A stretch of DNA of 34,762 nucleotides from contig NZ_JAQMTY010000055.1 in NCBI RefSeq assembly GCF_028330765.1, forward strand, positions 1 through 34,762, read 5' to 3'. The translations under genes were made by a program, and so were the position numbers. Of the stretch, positions 17,119-25,457 are shown piece by piece (position 1 is the first letter of the stretch; each line of letters starts with the position of its first letter). Source of the DNA: Spirulina subsalsa CS-330 (GTDB lineage: Bacteria > Cyanobacteriota > Cyanobacteriia > Cyanobacteriales > Spirulinaceae). A model generated the notes under the pieces. It was given only the letters and a program-made list of their open reading frames with translations. It made no database searches and was not told the DNA's origin.

Positions 17119-17547
17119 ATGGCAACGATCCCCAAAGGCCCCAGCGCCCCCCTCACATTTTTGTATTACTTCGCCACCGCCACCCTCTTCGCTGATGTGG
17201 TGTTTGCCTATCAATTGGGGCTGGGTTTCAACGATCGCGCCACCCTACAATTGGGCTTGATCATCGGTCTTTGCACCGGGGTTGTGGGACTCTACATGAA
17301 CCGCAGCCGCACCCTATCCCTGCAATTCACCAGTGCGAAAAAAGCGCAAACGGGGTTAGATGAAGCCTTAGCTGAGTTGGGCTTTTGTGAAAAAAGTGTC
17401 ACAGCAGACGGGTATTGGATCTATACTCAGCCCGGATGGCGGGCTTGGTTTGCGGGCAAAATGTTGGTGGTTTTGGATCGGCGTTCGGGGACAGTGGTGG
17501 GACGAGCGAGCAATATTCGTCAACTTGAACGGATCGTGCAACCGTGA
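17119..17547 (+). CDS. Small membrane protein of unknown function
   Basis: 142 residues. Two membrane segments (about 13-32 and 42-58) are followed by a cytosol-like C-terminal domain of about 80 residues with LAELGFCEKS and WRAWFAGKMLVVLDRRSG. No family recognised. It is followed after 37 bases by the gene at 17585. Confidence 0.68.
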   Translation: MATIPKGPSAPLTFLYYFATATLFADVVFAYQLGLGFNDRATLQLGLIIGLCTGVVGLYMNRSRTLSLQFTSAKKAQTGLDEALAELGFCEKSVTADGYWIYTQPGWRAWFAGKMLVVLDRRSGTVVGRASNIRQLERIVQP

Positions 17548-17584
17548 ACCGATGCCCTTGATGTGAGACGGGTTAACGATACCG

Positions 17585-17917
17585 ATGCGAGCTGCGATCG
17601 CTGACAATATTCTCTGCATTCATGCCGCCGACCTGCCCCGATACCAAAAACAGGGGTCAGTGGTGCGTAATACCTATTTTTGGGCGTTGCGCTCGATTAG
17701 TTGCTATGCCCCCCGCGCCGGGGAATGGGAATATGATGCGATCGTTTGGGTCGCCCTGGAACGCCTGCTCACCAGCTTCACCACCGCCGGTTATCTCGGC
17801 CTCTCAGAAACCAATCTGCAATTTCCCTACGACACCGTCATCCCCCCGGAACTCCGCCCCGTCGCCACCTGGTACGATCCCGCCGACTTTGCCGAAACGG
17901 ACGCGGGCGAGGAATGA
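17585..17917 (+). CDS. Small soluble protein of unknown function
   Basis: 110 residues, no membrane segment, aromatic-rich (YFWALRSISCYAP, WEYDAIVWVALERLL). No family recognised. Its frame is intact, it is closely spaced after the gene at 17119, and a stable hairpin follows its stop. These points support a real gene, though no ribosome binding site is obvious. Confidence 0.58.
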   Translation: MRAAIADNILCIHAADLPRYQKQGSVVRNTYFWALRSISCYAPRAGEWEYDAIVWVALERLLTSFTTAGYLGLSETNLQFPYDTVIPPELRPVATWYDPADFAETDAGEE

Positions 17918-17940
17918 CGCGGCTAATCGTGCCGCAGAAC

Positions 17941-17967
17941 AGGAGCGATCGCAGTGCGATCGCTCCT
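17941..17967 (+). terminator. HIP1-containing hairpin after the small-gene group
   Basis: AGGAGCGATCGCA (17941-17953) and TGCGATCGCTCCT (17955-17967) form a 13-bp inverted repeat with a single central base. In RNA the innermost pairs would open to make a loop. There is no T-tract, so termination is uncertain. Confidence 0.5.
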
Positions 17968-17969
17968 GA

Positions 17970-18066
17970 TATAGCACTAGCCAGGGTAGTGAAGACATTC
18001 AAAGAGTCTGGAACAAGGGGCTTAAGCCCCTTGCCTGTCCTAACGAATTTGTTCACTGCCATAGTG
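17970..18066. repeat. MITE-like element, copy D
   Basis: The central palindrome AAGGGGCTTAAGCCCCTT lies at 18015-18032. The 52 bases from the palindrome start to ACTGCCATAGTG match copy B in length and at both ends. The left end, TATAGCACTAG, is a weak inverted match of the right end. It lies immediately after the HIP1 hairpin. Confidence 0.6.
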
Positions 18067-18091
18067 AGGTTATTTAAAGTTGCCCCTAGGA

Positions 18092-19132
18092 TTAGGGGGC
18101 AGGAGCCGCCTGGGGAGCCGGTGGTGGGGGCGCTGGCTGGGCAGTAGCGGCCTTTTGGGCTTCGGCGGCTTGCTGGGCAGCAGCAGCTTTTTGAGCTTCG
18201 GCAGCTTTTTGAGCGGCGATCGCTTTCATCTCCTGATCCTGCATCGTCAACAATTCCGGCAGAGTGACGAACTCATAGCCCTGTTGTTGGAGATTCTTGA
18301 TAATCGTGGGGAGGGCGATCACGGTTTGGGTGCGATCGCCGCCACCGTCGTGGAGTAAGACAATCCCCCCCGGTGTCGCTTCCTTGAGAATCCGCTTCAC
18401 CATACTCGGAGCCGACGCATAGTAATCCTTGGAATCCGCCGACCACATTGCCACCACTTGCCCTTTTTGGGCCGCATATTCGGCCAACCCTGTATGCAAA
18501 TATCCTCCCGGTGGCCGGAAAAACTTGGGCTTGACCCCCGTTGCCCGTTCAATCCACACATCCGTATTATCGATTTGAGAAGCGGAACTGGCCGGAGACT
18601 GTTTCGCGTAGGGATGGCTCCAACTGTGATTAGCCACCGCATGACCTTTGAGGTGAACCTGTTTGGCCCGCGCCGGAAAATTCTGCACATTACGACCCAA
18701 CAGGAAAAACGTCGCTTTAACCCCGTGCTGCTCCAGGATATAGAGAATATCGTTGGTGTACTTCTCGGACGGGCCATCATCAAAGGTTAACGCGATCACC
18801 TTCTTGCCACTGGGTAAGGGCACAGAGCGAATCGTTTTGCCTTGGAACTGGGCCGGAACCGTAAAATCTTTCGCTTGCTCCGCCTGGGTCACCGTCAGTA
18901 ACTTTTGATTCCAGGCTTGAGTGGCTAAGGTGGGTAATTCCGTGAAGGTGCTGGTTAGGCCGCTATAGGACGTAGAACCACGGACGAAGGCTTGAGCAGC
19001 ACGTCCCGCAGGAATACTCAGCCCTGCACAAAGACTGATGCTAGATACGGCCAAAGTAATACTAAGAACACGGCGCGTTCTTGATGGACTCAACCGCTGC
19101 CATAGGGATGGGGATGACTTTGAGCTACTCAC
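18092..19132 (-). CDS. Polysaccharide deacetylase (CE4/NodB domain)
   Basis: 346 residues. A basic N-terminus and hydrophobic segment (about 22-46) suggest export. The NodB domain has LTFDDGP with D118 and D119, NHSWSHP with metal ligands H169 and H173, RPPGG at 206-210 and LLHDGGG with H261. All catalytic positions are kept. It would remove N-acetyl groups from a wall or extracellular polysaccharide such as peptidoglycan. Residues 304-346 are an Ala/Gln/Lys coiled stretch ending in a Pro-Ala tail, not part of the enzyme fold. Confidence 0.9.
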   Translation of the reverse strand: MSSSKSSPSLWQRLSPSRTRRVLSITLAVSSISLCAGLSIPAGRAAQAFVRGSTSYSGLTSTFTELPTLATQAWNQKLLTVTQAEQAKDFTVPAQFQGKTIRSVPLPSGKKVIALTFDDGPSEKYTNDILYILEQHGVKATFFLLGRNVQNFPARAKQVHLKGHAVANHSWSHPYAKQSPASSASQIDNTDVWIERATGVKPKFFRPPGGYLHTGLAEYAAQKGQVVAMWSADSKDYYASAPSMVKRILKEATPGGIVLLHDGGGDRTQTVIALPTIIKNLQQQGYEFVTLPELLTMQDQEMKAIAAQKAAEAQKAAAAQQAAEAQKAATAQPAPPPPAPQAAPAP

Positions 19133-19214
19133 ACTAAGATCGGGGTAAACGGGGTATAAAGTGGTTAATTATGGAGAAGATCAAACGTAGCAATCGTTTA
19201 GGCAATTGAGGAAA

Positions 19215-19241
19215 TAACGTGGTGAATGATTAGTCACGTTA
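19215..19241. other. Small inverted repeat after panC-cmk
   Basis: TAACGTG (19215-19221) and CACGTTA (19235-19241) are inverted with a 13-base loop, 57 bases past the panC-cmk stop and upstream of the deacetylase gene on the same strand. No U-tract. Either a weak terminator or an operator. Confidence 0.25.
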
Positions 19242-19297
19242 CCTGTCTTAATGCCCATTCTGCCCCCGATCATATCCGGAAAGTTTATTATTTTGTC

Positions 19298-20845
19298 CTA
19301 AATCATTTGGAATGTTGGGGAAGGTTTACAAATTTGTTCGTAATGCTGAGTAATCCGTGTAATTACGTCAGGGATTGTTAACCCGTCGGTACAGAGGGCG
19401 ATCGCATCTTCGGCTTGGCGGAGGGGGGCAGCTTCACGGGTGCTGTCGAGGTGATCGCGCTCCTGAAGCTGTTGTTCAACGGTTTCTACATCCTGCCCAT
19501 AACCCTGCTGTTGGAGGTCGACCCACCGTCGTCGCGCCCGCTCTGCCACCGAGGCCGTGAGGAAAATTTTCACCTCCGCATCGGGAAACACCGCCGTGCC
19601 AATATCGCGCCCTTCGGCCACGATTCCCCCCTGTAGCCCCCATTGCTGCTGTTGGTGAACGAGTTGTTGACGGACAGCGCGATGGCTGGCCACCGCCGAC
19701 ACACGAGAGGTCACATCGGGGGAACGAATCGCCTGGGTCACGTCTTGGTCATTGATGAAAACCCGTTGTCCCCCTTCAGGATCGGCCTGGAATCGGATCT
19801 GGGCATGGCTGGCGAGTTCAGCGATCGCCACGGCATCGGTCACGTCAATCCCAGCGGCTAACACCTGCCAGGTAATCGCCCGATACATCGCCCCGGTGTC
19901 GAGATAGAGCAGGTTGAGATTCTGCGCCAATTGACGGGCCACGGTGGATTTACCCACCCCCGCCGGGCCATCAATGGCGATGATCGGGCGACGCTGGCGC
20001 AGGATGATGTTGTCAATCAAGCGAGTGGAGCCGAGACGAACGGCGATCGCTAACAATCCCGCCGTTTCCACCCGCTCCAACGGTGCAAGGGTTTCAGGAT
20101 CGACCAATTCCACATAGTCCACCGTACTATTGGGAATCGCGGCTAATTCGTGGCGCACCTGGGCGATCAAACGCTGGGCCTCGCGTTGCCCCGCTTGGAA
20201 GGCGGTTTGGGCATTGTGGAGACTGCGCGATAGGGTGGCGGCCTGGGTGCGATCGCCTGCGCTCAGGTATTGATTGCGGGAACTATAGGCGAGGCCCGAC
20301 GGTTCCCGGACGATCGCACCGGGGCGAATCTCCACGGGCAGTTTGAGATCGTGGACAATGCGGCGGATCATCGCCAATTGTTGGGCATCTTTTTGGCCAA
20401 AGTAGGCGCGGGTGGGTTGGACAAGGTTGAACAACTGCACCACAATCGTCGCCACCCCTTGGAAATGGCCGGGGCGTTGCGTACCACAAAGGCCGGTAAT
20501 CATGGTGGTGGGGGGCTGGACGGTGGTGGGTTCGCTCTGGTGGGCATCGATGCCCATTTCTGCGGCGCTGGGGGCAAAGACGGCATCGACCTTGAGGCGA
20601 TCGCACTGCTCACAATCGGTGTCTAGGGTGCGGGGATAGTGGGTGAGGTCTTCCTGGGGGCCAAATTGCAGCGGATTGACAAAAATGCTCACCACCACGA
20701 GATCATTTTCCGCCCGCGCTGCTGCGATCAGGGAGTGATGTCCCGCATGGAGAGCGCCCATCGTGGGAACCAGCCCCACGGATTGCCCCGGTTGCTGCTG
20801 TTCCAGATAAGCCCGTAGACCCGCGATCGTTTGAAGCAAGCGCAC
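19298..20845 (-). CDS. panC-cmk: Bifunctional pantothenate synthetase / cytidylate kinase
   Basis: 515 residues. Residues 1-280 are PanC: PTMGALHAGH at 27-36 (nucleotide-binding HxGH type), VNPLQFGPQED and FGQKD at 149-153. It joins pantoate and beta-alanine using ATP. Residues about 286-510 are Cmk: P-loop GPAGVGKST at 293-301, DTGAMYRAIT at 316-325 and the VAEGRDIGT motif. It phosphorylates CMP and dCMP. The fusion is a known cyanobacterial feature. The start is GTG 20845 with AAAGGGGG about six bases upstream. Confidence 0.96.
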   Translation of the reverse strand: MRLLQTIAGLRAYLEQQQPGQSVGLVPTMGALHAGHHSLIAAARAENDLVVVSIFVNPLQFGPQEDLTHYPRTLDTDCEQCDRLKVDAVFAPSAAEMGIDAHQSEPTTVQPPTTMITGLCGTQRPGHFQGVATIVVQLFNLVQPTRAYFGQKDAQQLAMIRRIVHDLKLPVEIRPGAIVREPSGLAYSSRNQYLSAGDRTQAATLSRSLHNAQTAFQAGQREAQRLIAQVRHELAAIPNSTVDYVELVDPETLAPLERVETAGLLAIAVRLGSTRLIDNIILRQRRPIIAIDGPAGVGKSTVARQLAQNLNLLYLDTGAMYRAITWQVLAAGIDVTDAVAIAELASHAQIRFQADPEGGQRVFINDQDVTQAIRSPDVTSRVSAVASHRAVRQQLVHQQQQWGLQGGIVAEGRDIGTAVFPDAEVKIFLTASVAERARRRWVDLQQQGYGQDVETVEQQLQERDHLDSTREAAPLRQAEDAIALCTDGLTIPDVITRITQHYEQICKPSPTFQMI

Positions 20846-20944
20846 AATAACCCCCTTTCATCATTGATTACAAACCGCTCAGTATAGGGTATCCCTGCTG
20901 GAGATTCCAACCCGAAAACGCTGGCATTGTTTTAAGGCGATCGC

Positions 20945-23653
20945 TTAATCCCGCAGGCGTTCGATTCGTCCGGTGCTGCCGTTGAATTCAACGCGATCGC
21001 CATCCTTGAGCCAGCGCGTCACCCCCGGAATCGACACAATCGCCGGAATCCCCAACTCCCGCGACACGATCGCCGCATGGGAGAGTAAACTGCCCCGCTC
21101 CACCAACAGCCCCGCCGCCGCCGGAAACAACAAAATCCAACCGGGATCGGTACGTTCTGCCACCAACACCGTCCCCGGTGCTAAGGGCTGCTCTTGGGTC
21201 AAAAGACTATGGGGATCGCGCACCACCCGCACCACGCCGCGCACAATTCCCGGTGAACAGCCGAGGCCCTGTTGGACGGAACCGGAGGGGGGGCGGGCTG
21301 TGTGGGTGGCATTGATGCCACTGTGGGGGATGCCGTAGGTGGCGAAGCGATCGGGCGGCGGCGGGGTTTCCCGGTAGTGATCAAATTCGCTACGACGCAG
21401 GGCCACAAGACCTTTGATCCGATTACAGGTGCTCGTTCCCGCCAAGATGCTGATAATTTCTTCAACGTTGAGATAAAAAATATCGTCAGGTCGATGGAGC
21501 AGATCCAACACGAAAAAGCGTTTACCCAATTCGAGGAAAATTTGGCGGGCGCGACCAAAAACACGGGTGCGCTCAAAGCGGAGGTTTTCCCGATCGCGTA
21601 GTCGGGCGCGGGTCTGGTGCAAGACCCCAGCAAAGATCAAGCGTTTTAACGGGCTGCGACGGAGCAGGCGGCGCAGGTGAAGGAGTTCCGGCGGCGGGAG
21701 GGGGGTGGCGGCGGTTTCCGGGGTGGGAGTGGTGTGCATTTGGGCGGCGATCGCGCCCACAGACCGCAACAGGGGTAGGGGATTTTCCGCCAGGGTGGGG
21801 CTTTCGAGTTTTAATTCATCCAGACAGCGATCGCTAAATTGGTCGAGATATCGGTGATAGGCGGCGGCGAGTTCCGGGTGTTTGGTTAATGCGGTGGCGA
21901 TCGCTGTCGGCGTGTCCCGTTGCAGCGTCGTGATCAGATCAGGATCGCGGGCCACCCGGCGGGCCATTTCCCGCAATTGTCGCGCCGGTTCCGTGCTGAT
22001 CATCGCCCCCTGTTCAACTAGGAGCAGATTCGGTAAGATCCCGTCGCGATCGCCCCCCCAGGTTTGGGTCAGACGACAGAGCACGCCATAACAAATCATC
22101 GCCAAAAAATCATTGACGATCGGCGCATCCCAGCGGGGCAGGAGTTGGCGGGTCAGGTCTTGGTAATGGGCGACCAATTCATCGGCGGCCAGTTGGTCGA
22201 GGTGGGGGGGCGGTGGGGGTGTTTGGCGGAGCAGGCGCTGACGGAGGCTGGTTTGCGGGGGGCCAAGGGCGCGATCGAGGCGGCGATAGAAGCGGTATTT
22301 TGTCCAGGGTAAGAGGATTGCATTCCAACCCAAACCGAACAGGGTGCGCACCAATTCGATCCCATCTTGCCACCAGGGTTTCCCCGCCATTTGGGCGATA
22401 ATCTCCTCCGGTAGGGATTCTTTCACCCCCATCATCTGTTCCATAAACCGCCGATTGAGGCGAAATCCCGGCAACAGGGTCAGCACTCGATACCAACTGA
22501 GGAGGTTGTAGTAAATCCGCCCCTGCATCAGGCCGATCATCGTGGTAAAGGTGCGATCGCTCGCGGCGATTCGGCTCTGACTCACCCCCATCAGGCGGCA
22601 AAATTGGCGATACACCTCCTCATAGGCCCGCCGCGCAAAGGAAAACGTGAGCGGGGTGGTTACGCCGCTGTAACTTTCGGCAATGTTGCTATTGTCCCAG
22701 AGGCGATAGCGGCCGCTGGAAGCTTGGGAGGTGGGAAGGGCGGTAATCGGGCGGGCTTGGAGCAGGTAGAGTTGGCCGTTATCGGTGATCGCCCATTCAA
22801 TATCTTGGGGTAGGCCGAATTCTTGGCCGGTGCGTTGGACGAGGGTGGCGATCGCTTGGGCTTGGCGATCGCTAATCGCTGGCTCTGTCACCTGATCGGG
22901 AGCGATCGCCTTGGCAAACACCCCCGATTTTCCCGTGGGATTGGGGTAATGGGCTTGGGGTTTGCGGGCAATTTGTCGCTGCAAAATATCCCCTTGGCGA
23001 TTGAGATAAAACGTGTCCGCATCTTCTTCTCCGGATACCAACAGCGACCCCAACCCATAGACCGCATTGATAATCACCAAATTGCGCCGCCCCGTCACCG
23101 GATCAGCCCCGAACGCCACCCCCGCCGCCACGGGGTTTAACATCTGCTGCACCAAAACCGCCGGGGGCTGAGGGAGATCCGTTTGGCCTTGGCGATGACG
23201 GTAGAGAAGCACGTTGTCTTGATAGGCCGACCGCCATACCGCCGCGATTTGGGGCTGAAGATCCGCAGCGGCCACGCTTAAGGATGTGTGCAATTGACCG
23301 GCTAGCGATCGCTCAATACCATCTTCATCCAACGCCGACGATCGCACCGCAAACTGTCCCCCGTAGGGAAACACCGCCGCCATCGCCTGGAGCAATTCAT
23401 ACTGCACCGCCTCGCTGGGGAGGACATCGGCGAGGAGGGCTTGGATCGAGGCGGCGGTTTGGGGGGACTGGGGGGAGAGCGATCGCAGTTGGTCTTCTTG
23501 ATCACGGGTGAGGCTATCCCAAAAGGCCGCTGGTGTGACCACAAAGCCCGGTGGCACAGAAAAGCCCTGTTGCGAAAGACGAGCGATCGCACTGGCCTTG
23601 CGCCCCATCAAGGCAATCACCGGCCGCTCTGTGAGTTGGACAATATACTTCAT
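20945..23653 (-). CDS. PEP-synthase-like dikinase with rifampin-phosphotransferase-type domain order
   Basis: 902 residues. The N-terminal ~320 residues are a PPDK/PEP-synthase ATP-binding domain (GRKASAIARLSQQGFSVPPGFVVT, FAVRSSALDEDG, QDIEWA). The C-terminal ~100 residues are the swivelling phospho-His domain, with the catalytic His at about 859 in LLSHAAIVSRE. The PEP/pyruvate-binding TIM barrel of PEP synthase is absent. The ~430-residue middle region is unlike it. ATP domain, middle, His domain is the order in rifampin phosphotransferases, which transfer the ATP beta-phosphate to a hydroxyl group. The natural substrate is unknown. ATG 23653 overlaps the UbiA stop as ATGA, implying translational coupling. 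A start at 23677 is possible but would lie inside ubiA. Confidence 0.85.
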   Translation of the reverse strand: MKYIVQLTERPVIALMGRKASAIARLSQQGFSVPPGFVVTPAAFWDSLTRDQEDQLRSLSPQSPQTAASIQALLADVLPSEAVQYELLQAMAAVFPYGGQFAVRSSALDEDGIERSLAGQLHTSLSVAAADLQPQIAAVWRSAYQDNVLLYRHRQGQTDLPQPPAVLVQQMLNPVAAGVAFGADPVTGRRNLVIINAVYGLGSLLVSGEEDADTFYLNRQGDILQRQIARKPQAHYPNPTGKSGVFAKAIAPDQVTEPAISDRQAQAIATLVQRTGQEFGLPQDIEWAITDNGQLYLLQARPITALPTSQASSGRYRLWDNSNIAESYSGVTTPLTFSFARRAYEEVYRQFCRLMGVSQSRIAASDRTFTTMIGLMQGRIYYNLLSWYRVLTLLPGFRLNRRFMEQMMGVKESLPEEIIAQMAGKPWWQDGIELVRTLFGLGWNAILLPWTKYRFYRRLDRALGPPQTSLRQRLLRQTPPPPPHLDQLAADELVAHYQDLTRQLLPRWDAPIVNDFLAMICYGVLCRLTQTWGGDRDGILPNLLLVEQGAMISTEPARQLREMARRVARDPDLITTLQRDTPTAIATALTKHPELAAAYHRYLDQFSDRCLDELKLESPTLAENPLPLLRSVGAIAAQMHTTPTPETAATPLPPPELLHLRRLLRRSPLKRLIFAGVLHQTRARLRDRENLRFERTRVFGRARQIFLELGKRFFVLDLLHRPDDIFYLNVEEIISILAGTSTCNRIKGLVALRRSEFDHYRETPPPPDRFATYGIPHSGINATHTARPPSGSVQQGLGCSPGIVRGVVRVVRDPHSLLTQEQPLAPGTVLVAERTDPGWILLFPAAAGLLVERGSLLSHAAIVSRELGIPAIVSIPGVTRWLKDGDRVEFNGSTGRIERLRD

Positions 23654-24564
23654 AACATCGCCACCAATGGCATCCATCCCAAACAGCTATAACTCACCAG
23701 CACCCACAGGGCCGAGGCGAGATAGATTAATTTTGCACTGCGGGGGGACGGAGCGTTTAAAAACAAATAGGCCAACCAACAGATCACCCCGCCCGCGATT
23801 AATAACAAACTGGCTGTACCGAGGGCAGTGGGCAGGTACAAGGCCGCGAGTAGTGTTGTGATGCCGCCGCCCCCGATCGCAATTAACCACACCAGCAGCG
23901 CATTTTCCCGCCCCCAAAGAGCCGTATAGGTTTCCACGCCGGGCCGTTCTTCGCGGGGCGATCGCACCTTGCGCCCCACCTCAATCACCACCCCATGGCA
24001 ACTGCTCACCGGCAACAACCACAACGCCGCCCAGGGAAACGCCACCGCCCCCGGCAACCAACCGCAGGCAATGCCATAGAGACCCAAGATCGGCAAGATC
24101 AGGTTATGGCTGAGGAGATAGATCGCCGGGTGTTGTTTAAGCCAGTCGCGCCGAAAAAATTCCCGCTGCATCAGGAACTGATAGCCCCAGATCAGGGCCA
24201 ACAGGAGCACGAGTGTGGGATCTAAATTCACCGAAAAAATCACCTGGATCAAGCGCGTCGCCCAGTCGAGATATTGCAATTCTGTGAGGTGAATTAGGCC
24301 ACGGGGGACGGGCCGTTCGGGGCGATGGCGGCAATCATCCTCGTAATCTTTAAATTCATCGGCAATTCGCAATTGGAGAAACGCCAGAAAAAAAACGAGG
24401 AAGGCCACCAGTTGCGATCGCACCGTCGGCGCTGCCCCCTGCACCACCGCCCCATAACTCACCATCGCACTACTAAACATCACAATCAGAATGCCGTTAC
24501 TCACGACCGGAAACCGCTCCTGCTGGTAAATCCACCACCGTTGCCATCCCAAATTTTCTACCAT
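23650..24564 (-). CDS. UbiA-family membrane prenyltransferase
   Basis: 304 residues with about eight membrane segments. The first Asp-rich motif is RIADEFKDYEDD (66-77), followed by RPERPVPRG, as in a subgroup of bacterial UbiA proteins. The second motif region is EVGRKVRSPREE (195-206), which carries Glu/Arg and lacks the usual DxxxD. UbiA enzymes attach isoprenoid chains to aromatic or other acceptors in the membrane. The acceptor cannot be told. It is not ChlG, UbiA or MenA by length and motif. No clear Shine-Dalgarno sequence. The downstream dikinase overlaps it by four bases. Confidence 0.82.
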   Translation of the reverse strand: MVENLGWQRWWIYQQERFPVVSNGILIVMFSSAMVSYGAVVQGAAPTVRSQLVAFLVFFLAFLQLRIADEFKDYEDDCRHRPERPVPRGLIHLTELQYLDWATRLIQVIFSVNLDPTLVLLLALIWGYQFLMQREFFRRDWLKQHPAIYLLSHNLILPILGLYGIACGWLPGAVAFPWAALWLLPVSSCHGVVIEVGRKVRSPREERPGVETYTALWGRENALLVWLIAIGGGGITTLLAALYLPTALGTASLLLIAGGVICWLAYLFLNAPSPRSAKLIYLASALWVLVSYSCLGWMPLVAML

Positions 24565-24628
24565 TTGTTGTTTTGCCGTTTGATCTCGTGACTCGACCCT
24601 GCTGCGTTACCTTGCTCCATCCTGCGGT

Positions 24629-25189
24629 TTATCCTCGTTCGGCGGTCAACTCCGGAATCGACGCTTCAGCCGCCTCCACATCCCTCGGTGTCCATCCCTC
24701 TTGCTGTAACCGATGATGAATTTTATCTAAGCTGTACCCTTTAGCCAAGGCCTGACGAATGTAGAGGCTTAAAGCCTGTTGGCCGTGGGTGAGGGTGGGC
24801 GTTGTTGGCTTGGAGTCATGGGGATTCTCGGCCTCATCCCTGGGGGGAGATGCGATCGCGGCTCCGAGTCTCAAGGGCGATCGGAGTCGTGAATCTTCCG
24901 GAAAACGACGCTCCAACCAGGGGATTGTGATCCCCCAGAGGCGATGGATCAGCCAATATGCCAAAATCAGCCCCCAAATCACCACCAGACCCACCAACCA
25001 ACAGAGCGGCAACCACACCACCAGACTGACCCCAAACGTGCAGACAATGGACAGGCCAATCAAGGTTAAAGCATCCTGAACAGTCCCAACCAGCAGCGTC
25101 GCGCCCATGAGCGTCACGCCCACCCCCACCAACAGCGCTGGCACGGAACTCACCGTTAACCCCAGCCCCAACTGTAATGATTTGTTCAT
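24629..25189 (-). CDS. Membrane protein with C-terminal small helical domain, function unknown
   Basis: 186 residues. Three or so hydrophobic segments lie in residues 5-90, then a Pro/Ser-rich linker. The C-terminal region, about 137-180, reads YIRQALAKGYSLDKIHHRLQ followed by QEGWTPRDVEAAE, a short helical motif I have seen at the ends of otherwise unrelated membrane proteins. AGGAGG lies eight bases before the ATG, a strong site. It is 64 bases upstream of the UbiA gene on the same strand, so it may be the first gene of that operon. Confidence 0.7.
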   Translation of the reverse strand: MNKSLQLGLGLTVSSVPALLVGVGVTLMGATLLVGTVQDALTLIGLSIVCTFGVSLVVWLPLCWLVGLVVIWGLILAYWLIHRLWGITIPWLERRFPEDSRLRSPLRLGAAIASPPRDEAENPHDSKPTTPTLTHGQQALSLYIRQALAKGYSLDKIHHRLQQEGWTPRDVEAAEASIPELTAERG

Positions 25190-25239
25190 TATGTTGCCCT
25201 CCTTCCTGTCACTCTAGACCCCATGGGTGATGATCCACA

Positions 25240-25452
25240 TTATCCCGTTGATCCTCTGCCTGGCGTTAGATAACCGGATGAAGCTAGGCCAGAGCCGTAA
25301 TCATGGGTCATGTTGTCCTGTTGTCCCACCGCCTGAAGGTTAAGAACCAATACCGTCCAGAAGTCAGGATCGTGAGACTCCAGAATCTTGCGATAATGGG
25401 GCAGGAGCCGAGGGGATTGCGCACCGATGATCAATACGCTGATTTCATTCAT
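25240..25452 (-). CDS. Doubtful small reading frame, possible REC-like remnant
   Basis: 70 codons starting ISVLIIGAQSPRLLPHYRKI after the first Met and Asn-Glu, reminiscent of the first strand and helix of a receiver domain but without the acidic pair. The start codon is only five bases from the start of the divergent response regulator. That leaves no room for two ribosome binding sites without overlap. It may be a decayed fragment or chance. Confidence 0.22.
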   Translation of the reverse strand: MNEISVLIIGAQSPRLLPHYRKILESHDPDFWTVLVLNLQAVGQQDNMTHDYGSGLASSGYLTPGRGSTG

Positions 25453-25457
25453 ATGTC

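Noticed and set aside
19298-20845. PanC-Cmk as an unusual new fusion
   Set aside because: This fusion is well known in cyanobacteria. Both halves have intact motifs.
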